Positions 1 to 11,040 of a DNA stretch of 64,000 bases are shown piece by piece (the first letter of the stretch is position 1; every line of letters begins with the position of its first letter). The translations under genes and the position numbers were made by a program. This DNA comes from Saccharum officinarum (taxonomy: Eukaryota > Streptophyta > Magnoliopsida > Poales > Poaceae): positions 72,931,253 through 72,995,252 of the forward strand of contig CM036201.1 in the NCBI GenBank assembly GCA_020631735.1, given 5' to 3'. The notes under the pieces are model-generated. The model saw nothing but the letters and a program-made list of their open reading frames with translations. It made no database searches and was not told the DNA's origin.

Positions 1-3
1 TCT

Positions 4-240
4 TCAATTCTGTATTCTTAAACTCACTTCCATTGTCATTCTCACTTTCTTGATTCTAATCTCAAACTCATTGTGAACTCTAGTGAGAAATGTCTTGAAG
101 GTGTCAAACACTTCACTTTTGTCACTAAGAAAGAATACCCATGTGAATCTTGTGAAGTCATCCACTATGACAAAGCCATACTTGTTGCCGCCTATGCTTG
201 TATATGTTGTTGGTCCAAATAGATCATGTGCACAACTCAA
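4..240 (-). pseudogene. copia integrase core, N-terminal part
   Basis: A 78-residue minus-strand frame contains DLFGPTTYTSIGGNKYGFV followed by VDDFTRFTWVFFLS, typical of the copia integrase core around its first catalytic aspartate. Near its C-terminus, just after KKVR, a small deletion shifts the frame, so the block that should carry the second catalytic aspartate is read out of frame and the product stops early. It follows the pre-integrase segment but in a different frame. An active integrase would insert the element cDNA into the host chromosome; this copy cannot encode one. Confidence 0.85.
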
Positions 241-451
241 ATGCTTTGCATGTGCTCATGTACTCTTTCGGATGTGAGCTTCCAACTTGCTTCCCGGCTT
301 GACATGCACTACAAAGCTTATTCTTCTCAAATTCAACATCTTTCAAACCATTGACAAGATTGTGAGTTGTAAGCTTCTTCAATTGTTTCATGCCAACATG
401 ACCAAGCCTTCTATGCCAAAGCCAACCCATGCTTGATTTGAGACTAAGCAA
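224..451 (-). pseudogene. copia GAG-pre-integrase zinc-binding domain
   Basis: The frame contains WHRRLGHVGMKQLKKL and CSACQAGKQ, the His-His/Cys-Cys zinc-binding block that precedes the copia integrase core. The frame stops at 224 and the integrase continues in another frame, so at least one indel separates them. The N-terminal side also lacks an intact junction with the protease. It is a fossil segment of a polyprotein, not a host gene. Confidence 0.85.
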
Positions 452-654
452 GTTGTCAAAGAAGTTTCTCTAGCATTGAAGTCAACTAGGTAGAGATTCT
501 CATATCTAAACCCTTGAATGCCACATTTGAACCATCCACACTAATAACTTCCACATCATCAACCCCAAAGATGCATTTGTAGCCTAGATCACATATTGTG
601 CCACGGATAGAAGATTGAAATCCAAACTTTCAACTAGCAACACATTTGAATACT

Positions 655-1110
655 CATGTCATTTGATATTGCAATCTTGCCCAAGCCAATAACCTTGCCT
701 TTCTTGTTATTGCCAAATGTAATAGAATCAACACCACTATCATTGTCATTAAATGAGTCCAAAACATTCTTGATGTACCAGTCATGTGTTGAGTGCACCC
801 ACTATCAATAATCCAATGCCTTCCTCCGGCTTTGTAATTGACCTACAAGCAAATCAATGAAGCTTAGTACCCATTTTTGCTTGGGTCCTTGTAGGTTAGT
901 AACTAAGCTCTTTGGTACCCAAATAGCCTTCTTCTTTGGGCCACAATGGGTGTACCAACAAACTTAGCTTGCACACCCTTCACACCTTTGGTAAGCACAT
1001 AGCAAGAATCATAAAGTATAGCATTAACAAGGTTCTTGCTTTGTTCTTTTTATTGCAATTATCTCTAGTGCCCAACTTGCTTGCATCTATTGCAAAACCG
1101 ACCATTGCTC
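655..1110 (-). pseudogene. copia gag C-terminus and aspartic protease, degenerate
   Basis: On the minus strand, positions ~821-780 translate to WIIDSGCTQHMTG, the active-site motif of copia aspartic proteases. Further upstream on that strand, around 1100-1082, CNRCKQVGH marks a CCHC zinc knuckle of the gag nucleocapsid, with stop codons interrupting its last part. The stretch between them is in several frames. Frame loss and stops rule out function. Confidence 0.75.
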
Positions 1111-1282
1111 TTCACAAAGCTAGGCTTTGGAGTTGCAAAGCCGACTTGCCTTCTTGGGGTGTAGCACAATCCCTCTTTGTTAAGAGAGAACCTTGGCTAC
1201 CCAAGCACTTAGCAAACGGCCTCACCACCATAGGCCTTGCCTAGGTGAGTGAGCTCACCACCTCTCTCTTGAGAGTCTCATT

Positions 1283-1382
1283 NNNNNNNNNNNNNNNNNN
1301 NNNNNNNNNNNNNNNNNNNNNNNNNNNNNNNNNNNNNNNNNNNNNNNNNNNNNNNNNNNNNNNNNNNNNNNNNNNNNNNNNN
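1283..1382. other. assembly gap of exactly 100 N
   Basis: One hundred consecutive N. The round number suggests a placeholder of unknown true length. It separates the minus-strand copia remnant from the plus-strand gypsy element, and it lies where that gypsy element's missing 5' LTR would be expected. Confidence 0.99.
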
Positions 1383-1592
1383 GCAGCAGCTTTGGCAGGT
1401 ACCTTCCCGAGAGATGATCTCGTGATGCCATTTGGGTGCAGCCACGCAAGGAAGTGCCTTGGTTAGGGGCCCAAGTGAAGACGTGCTAGCGACAACACAC
1501 CATGAGTGCCATGTATGCAGCCATCAGAGCATATCAGGGTCTTTGAGAAACCTATTGGACCTTGACTGGTCTGGTGGCAATGACCGGCTTGA

Positions 1593-2004
1593 AGCAAGGA
1601 AGCAGAAGAAGAAGCAAGCACTGCTATAGCTAGCTTGCAGGAGCAGTTGGCCGACATGAGCTTGCAGCGAGACCGGGCTCTCAAGAGAGGTGAGAGTGCT
1701 ATGCAGCGGGTACAGACGTTGACTCAGGCCAACAGAAATGCAGACCGCATGATGGGACAGCTAGTGCAGGAAGGAATGAAGCCTGGAACGAGAGACCTTC
1801 TGAGGCAGAGGGTCGAGGAGCTAGAAGGGTATAATGCCAACTTGCATGAAGAAGTTTTCATGCCCTCTACAACGGGAAGGCCCGTATGCTCCTCCGGACG
1901 CCGCCCAGATGGACGTCGACGACGACGCCGCTACTGATGGTAGCGATGGTGACGCCTCCGACCTCGACGACGGCCCCAGGAGTAGGCTAGTTGCCTTGCG
2001 TTAG
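1593..2004 (+). pseudogene. coiled-coil, acidic-tailed ORF upstream of gag (retroelement-associated)
   Basis: An open frame starting after a TGA at 1590-1592 encodes an E/Q/R-rich stretch (for example SLQEQLADMSLQRDRALKRG) with heptad-like spacing, suggesting a coiled coil. It shifts frame near 1855-1875; the downstream frame gives an acidic end with MDVDDDAATDGSDGD before a TAG at 2002-2004. The position, plus strand ahead of gag, suggests an extra ORF of the gypsy element. I do not recognise a known family. The alternative is an unrelated fragment joined at the assembly gap. Confidence 0.4.
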
Positions 2005-2338
2005 TGATAGTCTTTGTCGCGATGGCCTTCTTTTGGTTCCCATGTATCGTGTTGTATCCTGTTCGATCTTGAGACTGGCAATCTTTTGATCTTGGTTGTG
2101 TATGTGATGCTCAACGCATAAAAGTCCAGTGTATGTATTTGGCAACGTGGGTTGTATGGAACACGATGTTGCATTCGAAGTAATTTGATTAGTGATGTTG
2201 TTTTAATTGGAATGTGATTATTGTGCCTCTGTTTTATTGCATGACTTGTTCTCTCCAATAAATTCAGTATGCATGATTGTTCATTCGAATACAATTACTA
2301 CCACTTCGCTCAATTATTACTTGTTGCTGAAATATGCA

Positions 2339-3524
2339 GATGGCAAACACTCGCCGTGCCACGTATGAGGCCGCTGAAACTGGTGGCAACGGTGCAGGGC
2401 TGGTGGGGGTGGTGCAAACAACGTCATCCACCAGGAGCCACAGCCAGAGCCACAATTGCCCCCTCCTCCACCGCTCACTGCAGAAGTGTTCTTCGCACAG
2501 TTCCTTGGAAGCCAGCGCAACGCCGAGCAGTCACAAAGGAATATGGAAGATTTTCTGCGTACCATCGCTGAAAATATTCAGAGAGGAAATAATCAAGGTG
2601 GTGGCCATGGAGTGAACCAGTACAGCAATTTCAAGGATTTCATGGATACTAGGCCACCTATTTTCAAAGGAAGCAGCAGAGCCACTCGACGCTGAAGAAT
2701 GGATCAACACTATGGAAGATAAGTTTCGTGTGTTGAGACTGACAGAAGTCCTGAAAACAGAATATGCTGCACATCAGTTACAGGGACCGGCAGGAATGTG
2801 GTGGAAGCATCACCGCACCACTTTTCCTCCCAATGCCCAGATTACTTGGAGAGAATTCACTGAAGCGTTTAAGGAGCTTATATTCCCACAGGGTTGGTTG
2901 AGATGAAGCTCGGAGAGTTCTTGGCCTTAAATCAGGGTACCAAGACTGTAACACAGTATCTACATGCCTTTAACAACTTGTGTCGTTATGCTCCAGACAT
3001 GGTCGACACAGATGCAAAGAGAATTGCTAGTTTCAAGAGAGGTTAAGTCCGAAGATGATGAAGCATGTGGGTACAAATACCCGCGCCAGGTTCAATGACT
3101 TTGTCACTGATTGTTTGAAACAAGAAAAGAACAACAACGCCTACACTGCATCAAGAATCGCAAGAGGGTGTTTGAGTCAGGACCATCCCAGTCCAGAGTT
3201 GTCACTGCAAATCGTCTTTCTTATCGTCCGTCCACACCTGGTGCAAGGTTCAGGCCTCCACAGCATAAAACTCAAAACTACAAGGGACCACAGAAGCCGT
3301 ACAAGATGGCCGTGCCGCCAGCAAAGATCACCGCAGCTGTAGAACAGAGCAACTCCAAGGGAGCAATAGGATCTGCTGGTACAGTGAAGGGCCCTGCTAC
3401 AATTGTGGTCAGCCAGGCCACTTTTCAAAGTTCTGCCCTTATCCGCCTAGAAAGAAGCAACAGACTTACACTGCCCGTGTACACCATACCACCGTTGATG
3501 AGATTCCTGAAGGAGAACCTGTAA
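2339..3524 (+). pseudogene. gypsy gag polyprotein, multiply frameshifted
   Basis: The frame opens with MANTRRATYEAAE at 2339. A retrotransposon gag domain follows, with WWKHHRTTFPPNAQITWREF at about 2800-2860. A perfect CX2CX4HX4C zinc knuckle (CYNCGQPGHFSKFC) lies at about 3390-3435. Breaks are seen near 2400, 2680, 2895 and 3040, each switching frame, so no intact gag can be made. Gag would normally form the cytoplasmic particle that packages the element RNA. Confidence 0.85.
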
Positions 3525-3529
3525 CTGCC

Positions 3530-3913
3530 GGTAAGTTTCTTGTTAACCATCACCCTGCAGTTGTTCTATTTGATTCTGGATCCTCGCATTCTTTTATGAG
3601 TCAAGCATTTGCACGGAAGCATGAACAACTATGCACAGAATTGAGTTATGGTTATCGTATAAGTTCAGCCGGGGCTGATGTGTTAACCAATAAGATGGTT
3701 AGAGGGGCAACCCTTGAGTTAGATAGTCAGAAGTTCCAAGTGAACCTGATAGTTATGTCGGGACTAGTTTTGGATGTAATAATAGGAATGAACTGGATGA
3801 AAGACTGGGGAGCAGTCATAGATACAAGCAGTCGATTGCTTACCCTTAAGGATCCGCAGCAGAGGATACTTTTCAGGTACCATTGCCCGAAAGAACAGAC
3901 CTTGTCAGTGTGA
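3530..3913 (+). pseudogene. gypsy aspartic protease (retropepsin) domain
   Basis: The frame runs through VLFDSGSSHSFMS at about 3560-3600, the catalytic D-S/T-G motif, and includes IIGMNWMKDWGAVID at about 3779-3825, the conserved second protease block. The frame ends at a stop at 3911-3913, before the reverse transcriptase, which begins in a different frame near 3965. Protease and RT are joined in an active element, so this is another break. Confidence 0.8.
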
Positions 3914-6753
3914 ACTGTGCCATGGAAGTTGTTCCTATCCGCCAGATCCGGTAGTGTGTGAGTTCCCGATGTGTTTCCAGAAGAGTTACCTGGCCTTCCT
4001 CCAGATAGAGATGTTGAGTTTGGAATCGAGTTGATCCCCGGAACAGCTCCTATTTCGAGGAGACCCTATCGGATGCCTCCGGATGAGTTAGCTGAGTTGA
4101 AAAAGCAACTGGAAGAATTGCTAAAGAAGAGGTTTATCCGACCAAGTAAGTCTGAATGGGGATGTCCTGCCTTGTTCGTGAAGAAAAAGAAAGAGGGTAC
4201 TCTAAGAATGTGTGTGGATTATCGACCTCTTAATGCTGTAACTATCAAGAATAAATATCCTTTGCCTCATATCGACGTTTTGTTTGATCAGTTGGCTAAA
4301 GCTAAAGTGTTCTCCAAGATCGACCTAAGATCAGGGTATCATCAGATAAAGATCAGGCCACAAGATGTCCCGAAAACCGCCTTTTCTACCAGATATGGGT
4401 TGTACGAGTATCTTGTTATGTCCTTTGGCTTAACAAATGCTCCTGCATACTTTATGTATCTGATGAATACGGTTTTCATGCCAGAGTTGGACAAGTTCAT
4501 AGTTGTCTTCATTGATGACATTCTAGTATACTCTGAGAATGAGAAAGATCATGAAGAACATCTGAGAATTGTCTTGACCAGATTAAGAGATCATAAGTTT
4601 ATGCTAAGTTCAGCAAATGTGAATTTTGGTTGAAGAAAGTTCCTTTCCTTGGTCATATTCTATCTGAGAATGGAGTTTCGGTAGATCCGAGCAAAGTGCA
4701 AGAGGTTATGGATTGGAAAACTCCAACCATAGTGCCAGAAGTCAGGAGTTTCCTAGGGTTAGCTGGTTACTATCGCCGCTTTATCCCAGACTTCTCGAAG
4801 ATTGCTAAGCCAATGACAAGTCTGTTACAGAAAGATCATAAGTTCGTGTGGACAGAGGAGTGTGAGACAGCTTTCCACACCTTGCGAAAACTGTTGACCA
4901 CTACTCCAGTTCTTGCACAGCCAGACATCGAGAAACCTTTTGATGTGTTCTGTGACGCCTCTAAAACAGGATTAGGCTGTGTTCTAATGCAAGAAGGAAG
5001 AGTCATTGCTTATGCCTCCCGTCAGCTGAGAAAACATGAAATCAATTATCCAACACATGATCTTGAGCTTGCCGCCGTGGTGCATGCCTTAAAGATTTGG
5101 AGACACTATTTACCTAGTAATGTGTGCAATGTTTTCACCGATCACAAGAGTCTCAAGTACATTTTCACCCAACCAGAATTGAACATGAGACAGCGAAGAT
5201 GGTTAGAACTAATTAAAGATTACAACTTGAATGTACAGTATCACCCTGGGAAAGCCAATGTGGTAGCTGATGCTTTGAGTAGAAAGTCACATTGTTTGAA
5301 TATGCAACCCTTACTCGAAGATGGTTTTAATCTAATGCACCCTGTCGTGTTACATAGTATTCAGATCAGTTGCACTTTGGAGAGTAAGATAATAGAAGGT
5401 CAGAAAGCAGACAAAGGGATATTCCACATCAAAAGAAAAATTAAAGAAGAACCTTCAAAACACTTCAGAGTGGACGAGCAGGACGTGTTGTGGTTCGACA
5501 ACCGTCTTGTTGTTCCAAAGGATAGAGAGCTTAAGAATAAAATTATGGATGAAGCTCATCACTCTAAGTTATCCATTCATCCTGGCAGTAGTAAAATGTA
5601 TCTAGAACTAAGACCTCATTTTTGGTGGACAAAGATGAAGAAGGAAATTGCAGCCTATGTGGCCCGATGTGACACATGTTGTCGAGTGAAAGCTATTCAC
5701 ATGAAACCTGCCGGATTGTTGCAACCTTTGTCAGTACCTAGTTGGAAGTGGGATGATATAAGTATGGATTTCATCACAGGTTTGCCCACTACTCAGAAAG
5801 ACCATGATTCGATTTGGGTAATCGTGGATCGTCTTACCAAGACCGCTCACTTTTTGCCTGTCAAGACAGTTTATAGACCACCTCAATATGCCGAGAAGTA
5901 TATTGCGGAGATTGTGAGATTGCATGGCATATCGAAGACTATAGTGTCTGACAGAGGTTCCCAGTTCACTGCTCACTTTTGGGAGCATTTGCACAAAGGT
6001 TTGGGGACTAGTCTGATTCGTAGCACTGCCTATCATCCTCAAACAGATGGTCAGACTGAAAGAGTTAATGCTGTTTTAGAAGATATGTTGAGAGCTTGTG
6101 TGTTGTCTTCCAGAGGTTCATGGGAGTCGTGGTTACCTCTAGCAGAATTCGCATATAATAATAGCTATCAAGAAAGTATCAAAATGGCACATTTTGAGGC
6201 TTTGTATGGACGAAAGTGTAGAACACCTGTAAACTGGATTGAGCCAGGGGAAAGAAGGTATTATGGTATTGACTTCGTGGAAGAAGCCGAAAAGAAAGTT
6301 CATATCATTCGGCAAAATATGAGAGCAGCTCAGTCACGTCAGAAAAGTTATGCGGATAAGAGAAGGAGACCACTTGTGTTTGAAGTTGGTGACTATGTTT
6401 ATCTGAAAGTCACGCCAATGAAGAAGAAGCGGTTTGGAATACGCAGAAAGCTTGCCGCCAGATTTGTAGGACCCTACAAAATCTTGGAAAGGAAGGGTCC
6501 AGTGGCTTACAAATTGGAGTTACCAGAATCAATGGATGCTATATTCCCAGTTTTTCACGTATCACATCTCAAGAAATGTTTGCGCGTTCCAGAGGAAATA
6601 ATTGAACCCCGAAGCATAAAACTTAAGTCAGATCTGGTGTATCGTGAGCAGCCAATTCGAGTTTTGGATTCCAAAGAAAGGGCTACTCGGAACAGTGTGG
6701 TGAAAACATATAAGATACAATGGAGTCATCATGATGAGGGAGATGCATCGTGA
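3914..6753 (+). pseudogene. gypsy reverse transcriptase, RNase H and integrase
   Basis: The RT begins at about 3965 and carries [30 protein letters not shown] and the catalytic FIDD box at about 4510-4521. A one-base deletion around 4598-4605 splits the frame just before the block continuing as [10 protein letters not shown]. RNase H shows [11 protein letters not shown] and [12 protein letters not shown]. The integrase has an HHCC zinc finger (5560-5690) and the D, D, E core: [15 protein letters not shown] and QTERVN. The tail ([21 protein letters not shown]) resembles a chromodomain and ends at a TGA (6751-6753) that interrupts a frame otherwise open to the LTR. Confidence 0.9.
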
Positions 6754-6849
6754 GAAACGGGTGAATACTTACAAAAAGTATACGAAGATTTTTATAATAA
6801 ATGGTTCGTAACCCAAATCTCGGGACGAGATTTTTATAAGGGGGAGGGC

Positions 6850-9800
6850 TGTAACACTCCGGTGTTACGCAAGCATTTGCATGGCAATCATATGCATGGC
6901 ATTTCATATCATCATAATCATACATGTTAATATTATAATTTGAGTGAAATAAAAGCTTAGAAAGTGGTATTTGAGATGTAATATATTAATGTGCTAATCA
7001 CATTCCATCAAATTTGTGCAACTAAAAGTTTTATATCACTTAGAATTTTAGGTCAAAATTTTTGGAGCAACTAAATTACTCAAAGTTTTATCAAAGATTT
7101 ATTTTTAAAATGTTATTCGAAAATATTCAAAAATCCTCTCTAAATTAGCTTTTATTCTTCAATTCAAAATCTATTGGGAATTTTTAGTTGGCCCCTTAAT
7201 CAAAGTTGTAGAGAATTAAATTCTAAGCAACTTTTATTTTTGGGTCATTTCCAGAAAATGTCATTTTCTTGCTCAAAATAATATTTGAAAGCTGGCGTTT
7301 AAAAATTTCTTGAAAATATAAATGAAAAAGGGTTTTTCTCTTTCGCGGGCCGCCGCCTCACTTCCCGACCCACGGCCAAAGACGGCCCGGCCTGCCTCCG
7401 CGCTGCTCCCCTGCTCCCGCTCGCCATTCGCCAGCGCGCGCCGTGTCCCGACCAGCGCTAGAGCGCGCTTGCCGCGTGGCCACCATGCGCCGGCGACGCC
7501 CGCCGCGCGGCAGCCACGACCTGACTTCTGCCCCACGCGCGCGCCTTCTTCTGCCTGGCAGCGTTGCCTCCTCCTCATTCCCCCACTTCACTCTCCCGCG
7601 CACCCCGCAGCACCGACGGTAGCCGAGCGTGCCCGCCATCGCCACCGCGCGCCGTGCCTCGCCGGAGCTCGCTCGCCCAGCCGTCCTAGCTCGCCATTGA
7701 ACCCTCCATCTCAACCGCATCTCCGACTCATCATCGCGCACCTCGTGCTCGCCTCGGTAAGCCGTGTGAAGCTCCCTCTTCCTGGGAATCTCTCGCCGGA
7801 GTTGTGGCCGAGCTCACCGGAGCGCTCCGCTCCGTGGACCTCGCCCTCCGTCCTTCTTCTAGCTACCTTTTCGCGCGCACGACCACCACACGAGCTCGGT
7901 GAAGCTCCCGCACCACTTTTCGCGCCCCTTCCCGACCGGAGATGGCCGGCCATCGGGAGCAGCGCCGCCGCTCCGCCATGCGCGTCGTCGAGCCCTATCC
8001 CGAGCTCCTCCTGTGCCTTCTCTTGGTGCACCGTGTTCGCCTCGTCGCGGGTGAGCTACTGGTGGTGACCACACCGTCGGTTGGCTCGCCGTCGGCGAGA
8101 GCTGGCCGGTCAGCGCCGCCCCTGTCTCGGTCTGACCGACAGGTGGGGGCCGTTGACCGTCGGGGCCCGCTTGTCAGCGCCCTGGATCAGATCTGGGTGT
8201 GCAGCACCGGGTGCACCTAGCAGTTTTGTCGGCTGATTTTAAAAGGGATTTAAGAAATGCTTTTTCAGATTTCTGTTAAATGCTTTGGAAAATGTTTGTG
8301 TACTCATTTTGGCTCCAAATTTGTTGAAACAAATTTTTCTAGGTTCCTTGGAACTAGATCTATGATTTAAAAATATTGCATGTCATTTTTGGGATACTGT
8401 TCTGTAGAGCTTTAATTAATTCTTAATATTGCTGATATCTTGTAAAATGGTTAGTAAATCCTATATGTATCAGAAAAATATGATTTTAAGTTTGTTAATC
8501 TTCATATATCATGCACTTCCTAGGAAAAATATGTTTCATGCATGTGCTGTGGAAAAATGTTGAGGTGTAGTTCAAGTGCCTTTAATGGCTGATTTTTGTT
8601 ATTTTTGCTAGAGAGCAAACTTGGTATAAAACATGCATGTGATAATTTTTGTACAGTCATTATATTCCATGAAGAACCTAGGAAAAATATTAATTCTGTT
8701 GTTTGACACTTTTCATAGTACAAAGTAATTTCATGCTCATTTTTATGCTATAGCTTGTCATTTTTGTGTAGGATAGTTTACTTATCCAAATGCCATGAAA
8801 TTTTTATGGTAATCTGTTTAGGGTAGTATTATGCTAGTGTAATTTTCTTAGATTTTTAGGAGCATCAGAAATATATGTTGCTATTCAAACCTATTATTAT
8901 TTAGGGTTTAAGCAAGTGTTGCTTTAAGTGTGATTAAGAAATTAGTAAAGCTTTGGTGTATCTTTGAAGCATTTCATAAGATAGGTTAACTTAACATAAT
9001 AGTAGTAGAAGAGAATGCAGTAGATGACATGTGCTTGTAGTGTATAGTTTCTTGGATGATGATGACTACCTTGCATTTCAACATATCCATTGCATTCATC
9101 TCCTTCGATGCACACTTGCATAATCACTTACGCGCATTGCATCATATAGGATCACAAACCGAGAACCCAGTCGTCTTACCCGAGGAGCCAGAGGAGCAGA
9201 TCGAGGTGCAGCAGCAGGAGGTGACAGAAGCCGAAGAAGAGGTCGGTGAAGATCTCCCGGAGTGCCCCGATCACCGTCCGAGCTCCTTCGAGAGAGGCAA
9301 GCCCCGGAGCATTTCTCTCCCGGTTTGCAAATAATTTGTTATTAACTTTACTTAATTTGATGCATTACGTTTAGGAGTTGTTTGCAAACGTTGCTGCATT
9401 ATACCTTGTTTACCTTTGTTATACCCTATCCTTGTTACCCTGGTATCCGCAGTCAAGTCAATGCTTAGCTGACTTAGACCGGTAGAAGTCGGGTGATTTC
9501 CTGTCACCTACGAGCTATAGGTGGTTACCTGGATCTGTTTGAATGACTATGAAGTCATGGTATAACTAAGTGTGAAATGAAATTGAGACCGGGCGGAAAC
9601 TTGCAGGGTTTCGGACTGTAGTGTTTTCCGCCTGTGTCAATTAAGGACCGTCCGTTGTTGTCCCTCGGGTCATGTTGAACGCATGCCTCACATTTAGCTG
9701 GCCGGATAAAGTACCTTCCGACCGCGAAACTAGGAGATTATTCGGGCCGAGTGAATTGCCCGCAACGCACTGTACCGGAGCAGTAGTGGCAGGATACGGG

Positions 9801-10765
9801 GGCGCAATGATAAGGCCAAAGAGCAGTCGGGCGGCCCCCGGCTACAAGTGGTTCCTGGCAAGCTCGCGACTTTACCTGAATGGTTGACTCGGCGACCAAC
9901 ACCTCACTTTAGCGGGTGAGTGAGGTTTGTGTGAGGAATAACTTACTAGCTGGTTAATAATCGATTCGAATCGCCATCGTTCACTAGATAGTGAACACTT
10001 GACTTGAACTACTTCATCGTAGTAATATTGATGAATCACTTGGATAGTTATGTGAAAGATGACATGATAACTACTGTTAATGATCAATGGTAATCCTTAC
10101 TTGCTTAATTACATGTTACTCTAGCACCATTGCAAACATAGTTGGCAGGGTAATAAAGAATTAATTACTGCATGCTTTTGGAAAGGAGTTGCTAAGTTAA
10201 AAATGCTTTTCTTGCAAATGAGTCAGCTATCCCACCAGAAAGCCTATCATGTTTCCTTGGTGTCTCTTATTTCTGGTTTACGACGGGTAAGTCTAGCTGA
10301 GTACCTTCTCGTACTCAGGGCTTTGTTCCCACTTGTTGCAGATGACAGATGTACTACGGCTATTGTATCAACTGTCTCTATCCTGCATTGGGCGAAGCAT
10401 AGGACCATGGGCAATGGTCATTCGCTACTCCTCGTCTGATGCTTTTGCTGGAGATGATTACAAGCTGGCACTTTATTCCAAAATGTTGTGTGTGTGCGTG
10501 ATTTGAACTACCGCTTCCGCTACTTTTATTCAAACCTGGTTTGTAATAACTATGTTTAAACTCCGATGTATTTTATGCCGTGAACATTTATGTAACTTAT
10601 GATGGTAACCGTTAAACTTAGTACGATCTTGGCTGTTATGTGAAATGGTTTGAAATCCGTCGAGATTTCACGGACTACCGGGTTATACGGGCTTAAGTTT
10701 GTTAAATTGTCCTTCCGTTGGATGATTTTCTACTTAATCTCATATAATTGGGCGGTTCTGTTACA
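6850..10765 (+). repeat. 3' LTR of the gypsy element, 3.9 kb
   Basis: The LTR starts TGTAACACTCCGG directly after the purine-rich tract and ends GTTACA at 10765, giving perfect 6-bp inverted termini (TGTAAC/GTTACA). At 3916 bp it is long for an LTR but within what is known for Del/Tekay elements. A TATA-like AAATATAAAT lies at about 7314-7322, ahead of a GC-rich block. With no second LTR in the window, LTR divergence cannot be used to date the insertion. Confidence 0.8.
7330..8220. other. GC-rich block inside the LTR
   Basis: About 0.9 kb of very GC- and CpG-rich sequence sits between AT-rich LTR arms. It opens long frames on both strands (for example 7322-8068 plus, 248 codons), but the predicted products are Pro/Ala/Ser/Arg-rich with no motif and overlap on both strands. 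I treat it as a non-coding LTR segment, possibly the promoter-downstream R/U5 region. Confidence 0.6.
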
Positions 10766-11040
10766 CCACCTCCGCCTCGGCCTCCTTCCCCTGCTCACAC
10801 CTATAGAAGTCCTGCATACAGATGCAATATAAACTCTAAGAAATTCAAGAAAAGTACGATGAATGCCCCAGCCCTGGCTCTCGGCAAAGAGGTTGTTTTT
10901 TTATTTTATTTGCCGGCGTTCTTTGCCGAGAGCTAGGTCAGGTGGCTCTCGGCAAAGAGTTTTTATTTTTTTGATTTTCTTTGCCGAGAGCCCCCAAGCC
11001 CAGGCTCTCGGCAAAGAGGATCTTTACCGAGAGCTTTAGG

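Larger units (their letters stand above)
1..1250 (-). mobile_element. Ty1/copia retrotransposon remnant, internal region
   Basis: Read on the minus strand from 1250 to 1, the order is a CCHC-type zinc knuckle, an aspartic protease motif, a GAG-pre-integrase domain and the start of an integrase core. That order (gag, PR, IN before RT) is specific to the copia superfamily. Many small indels and stops break the frame, so this is a dead copy. No LTR is visible; the element runs off the left edge, and its gag side ends near the assembly gap. Confidence 0.85.
1383..10765 (+). mobile_element. Ty3/gypsy retrotransposon (Del/Tekay-like), 5' LTR absent
   Basis: A degenerate gypsy element with gag, protease, RT, RNase H and integrase in that order on the plus strand, a purine-rich tract at about 6837-6848, and a 3' LTR from 6850 to 10765. 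The integrase is followed by a chromodomain-like tail, typical of the Del/Tekay chromovirus lineage. No sequence like the 3' LTR exists upstream, so the 5' LTR is either deleted or hidden in the gap at 1283-1382. The region 2005-2338 between the upstream ORF and gag shows nothing I can identify. Frameshifts and a stop in the integrase tail mean the copy is not autonomous. Confidence 0.85.

Noticed and set aside
1383..2338. 5' LTR of the gypsy element
   Set aside because: Compared by eye with 6850-10765; no shared blocks, no TGTAAC start or GTTACA end.
7322..8068. 248-codon plus-strand frame in the LTR as a gene
   Set aside because: Low-complexity Pro/Ala/Ser/Arg product, equally long frames on the other strand and position inside an LTR indicate chance openness of GC-rich DNA.
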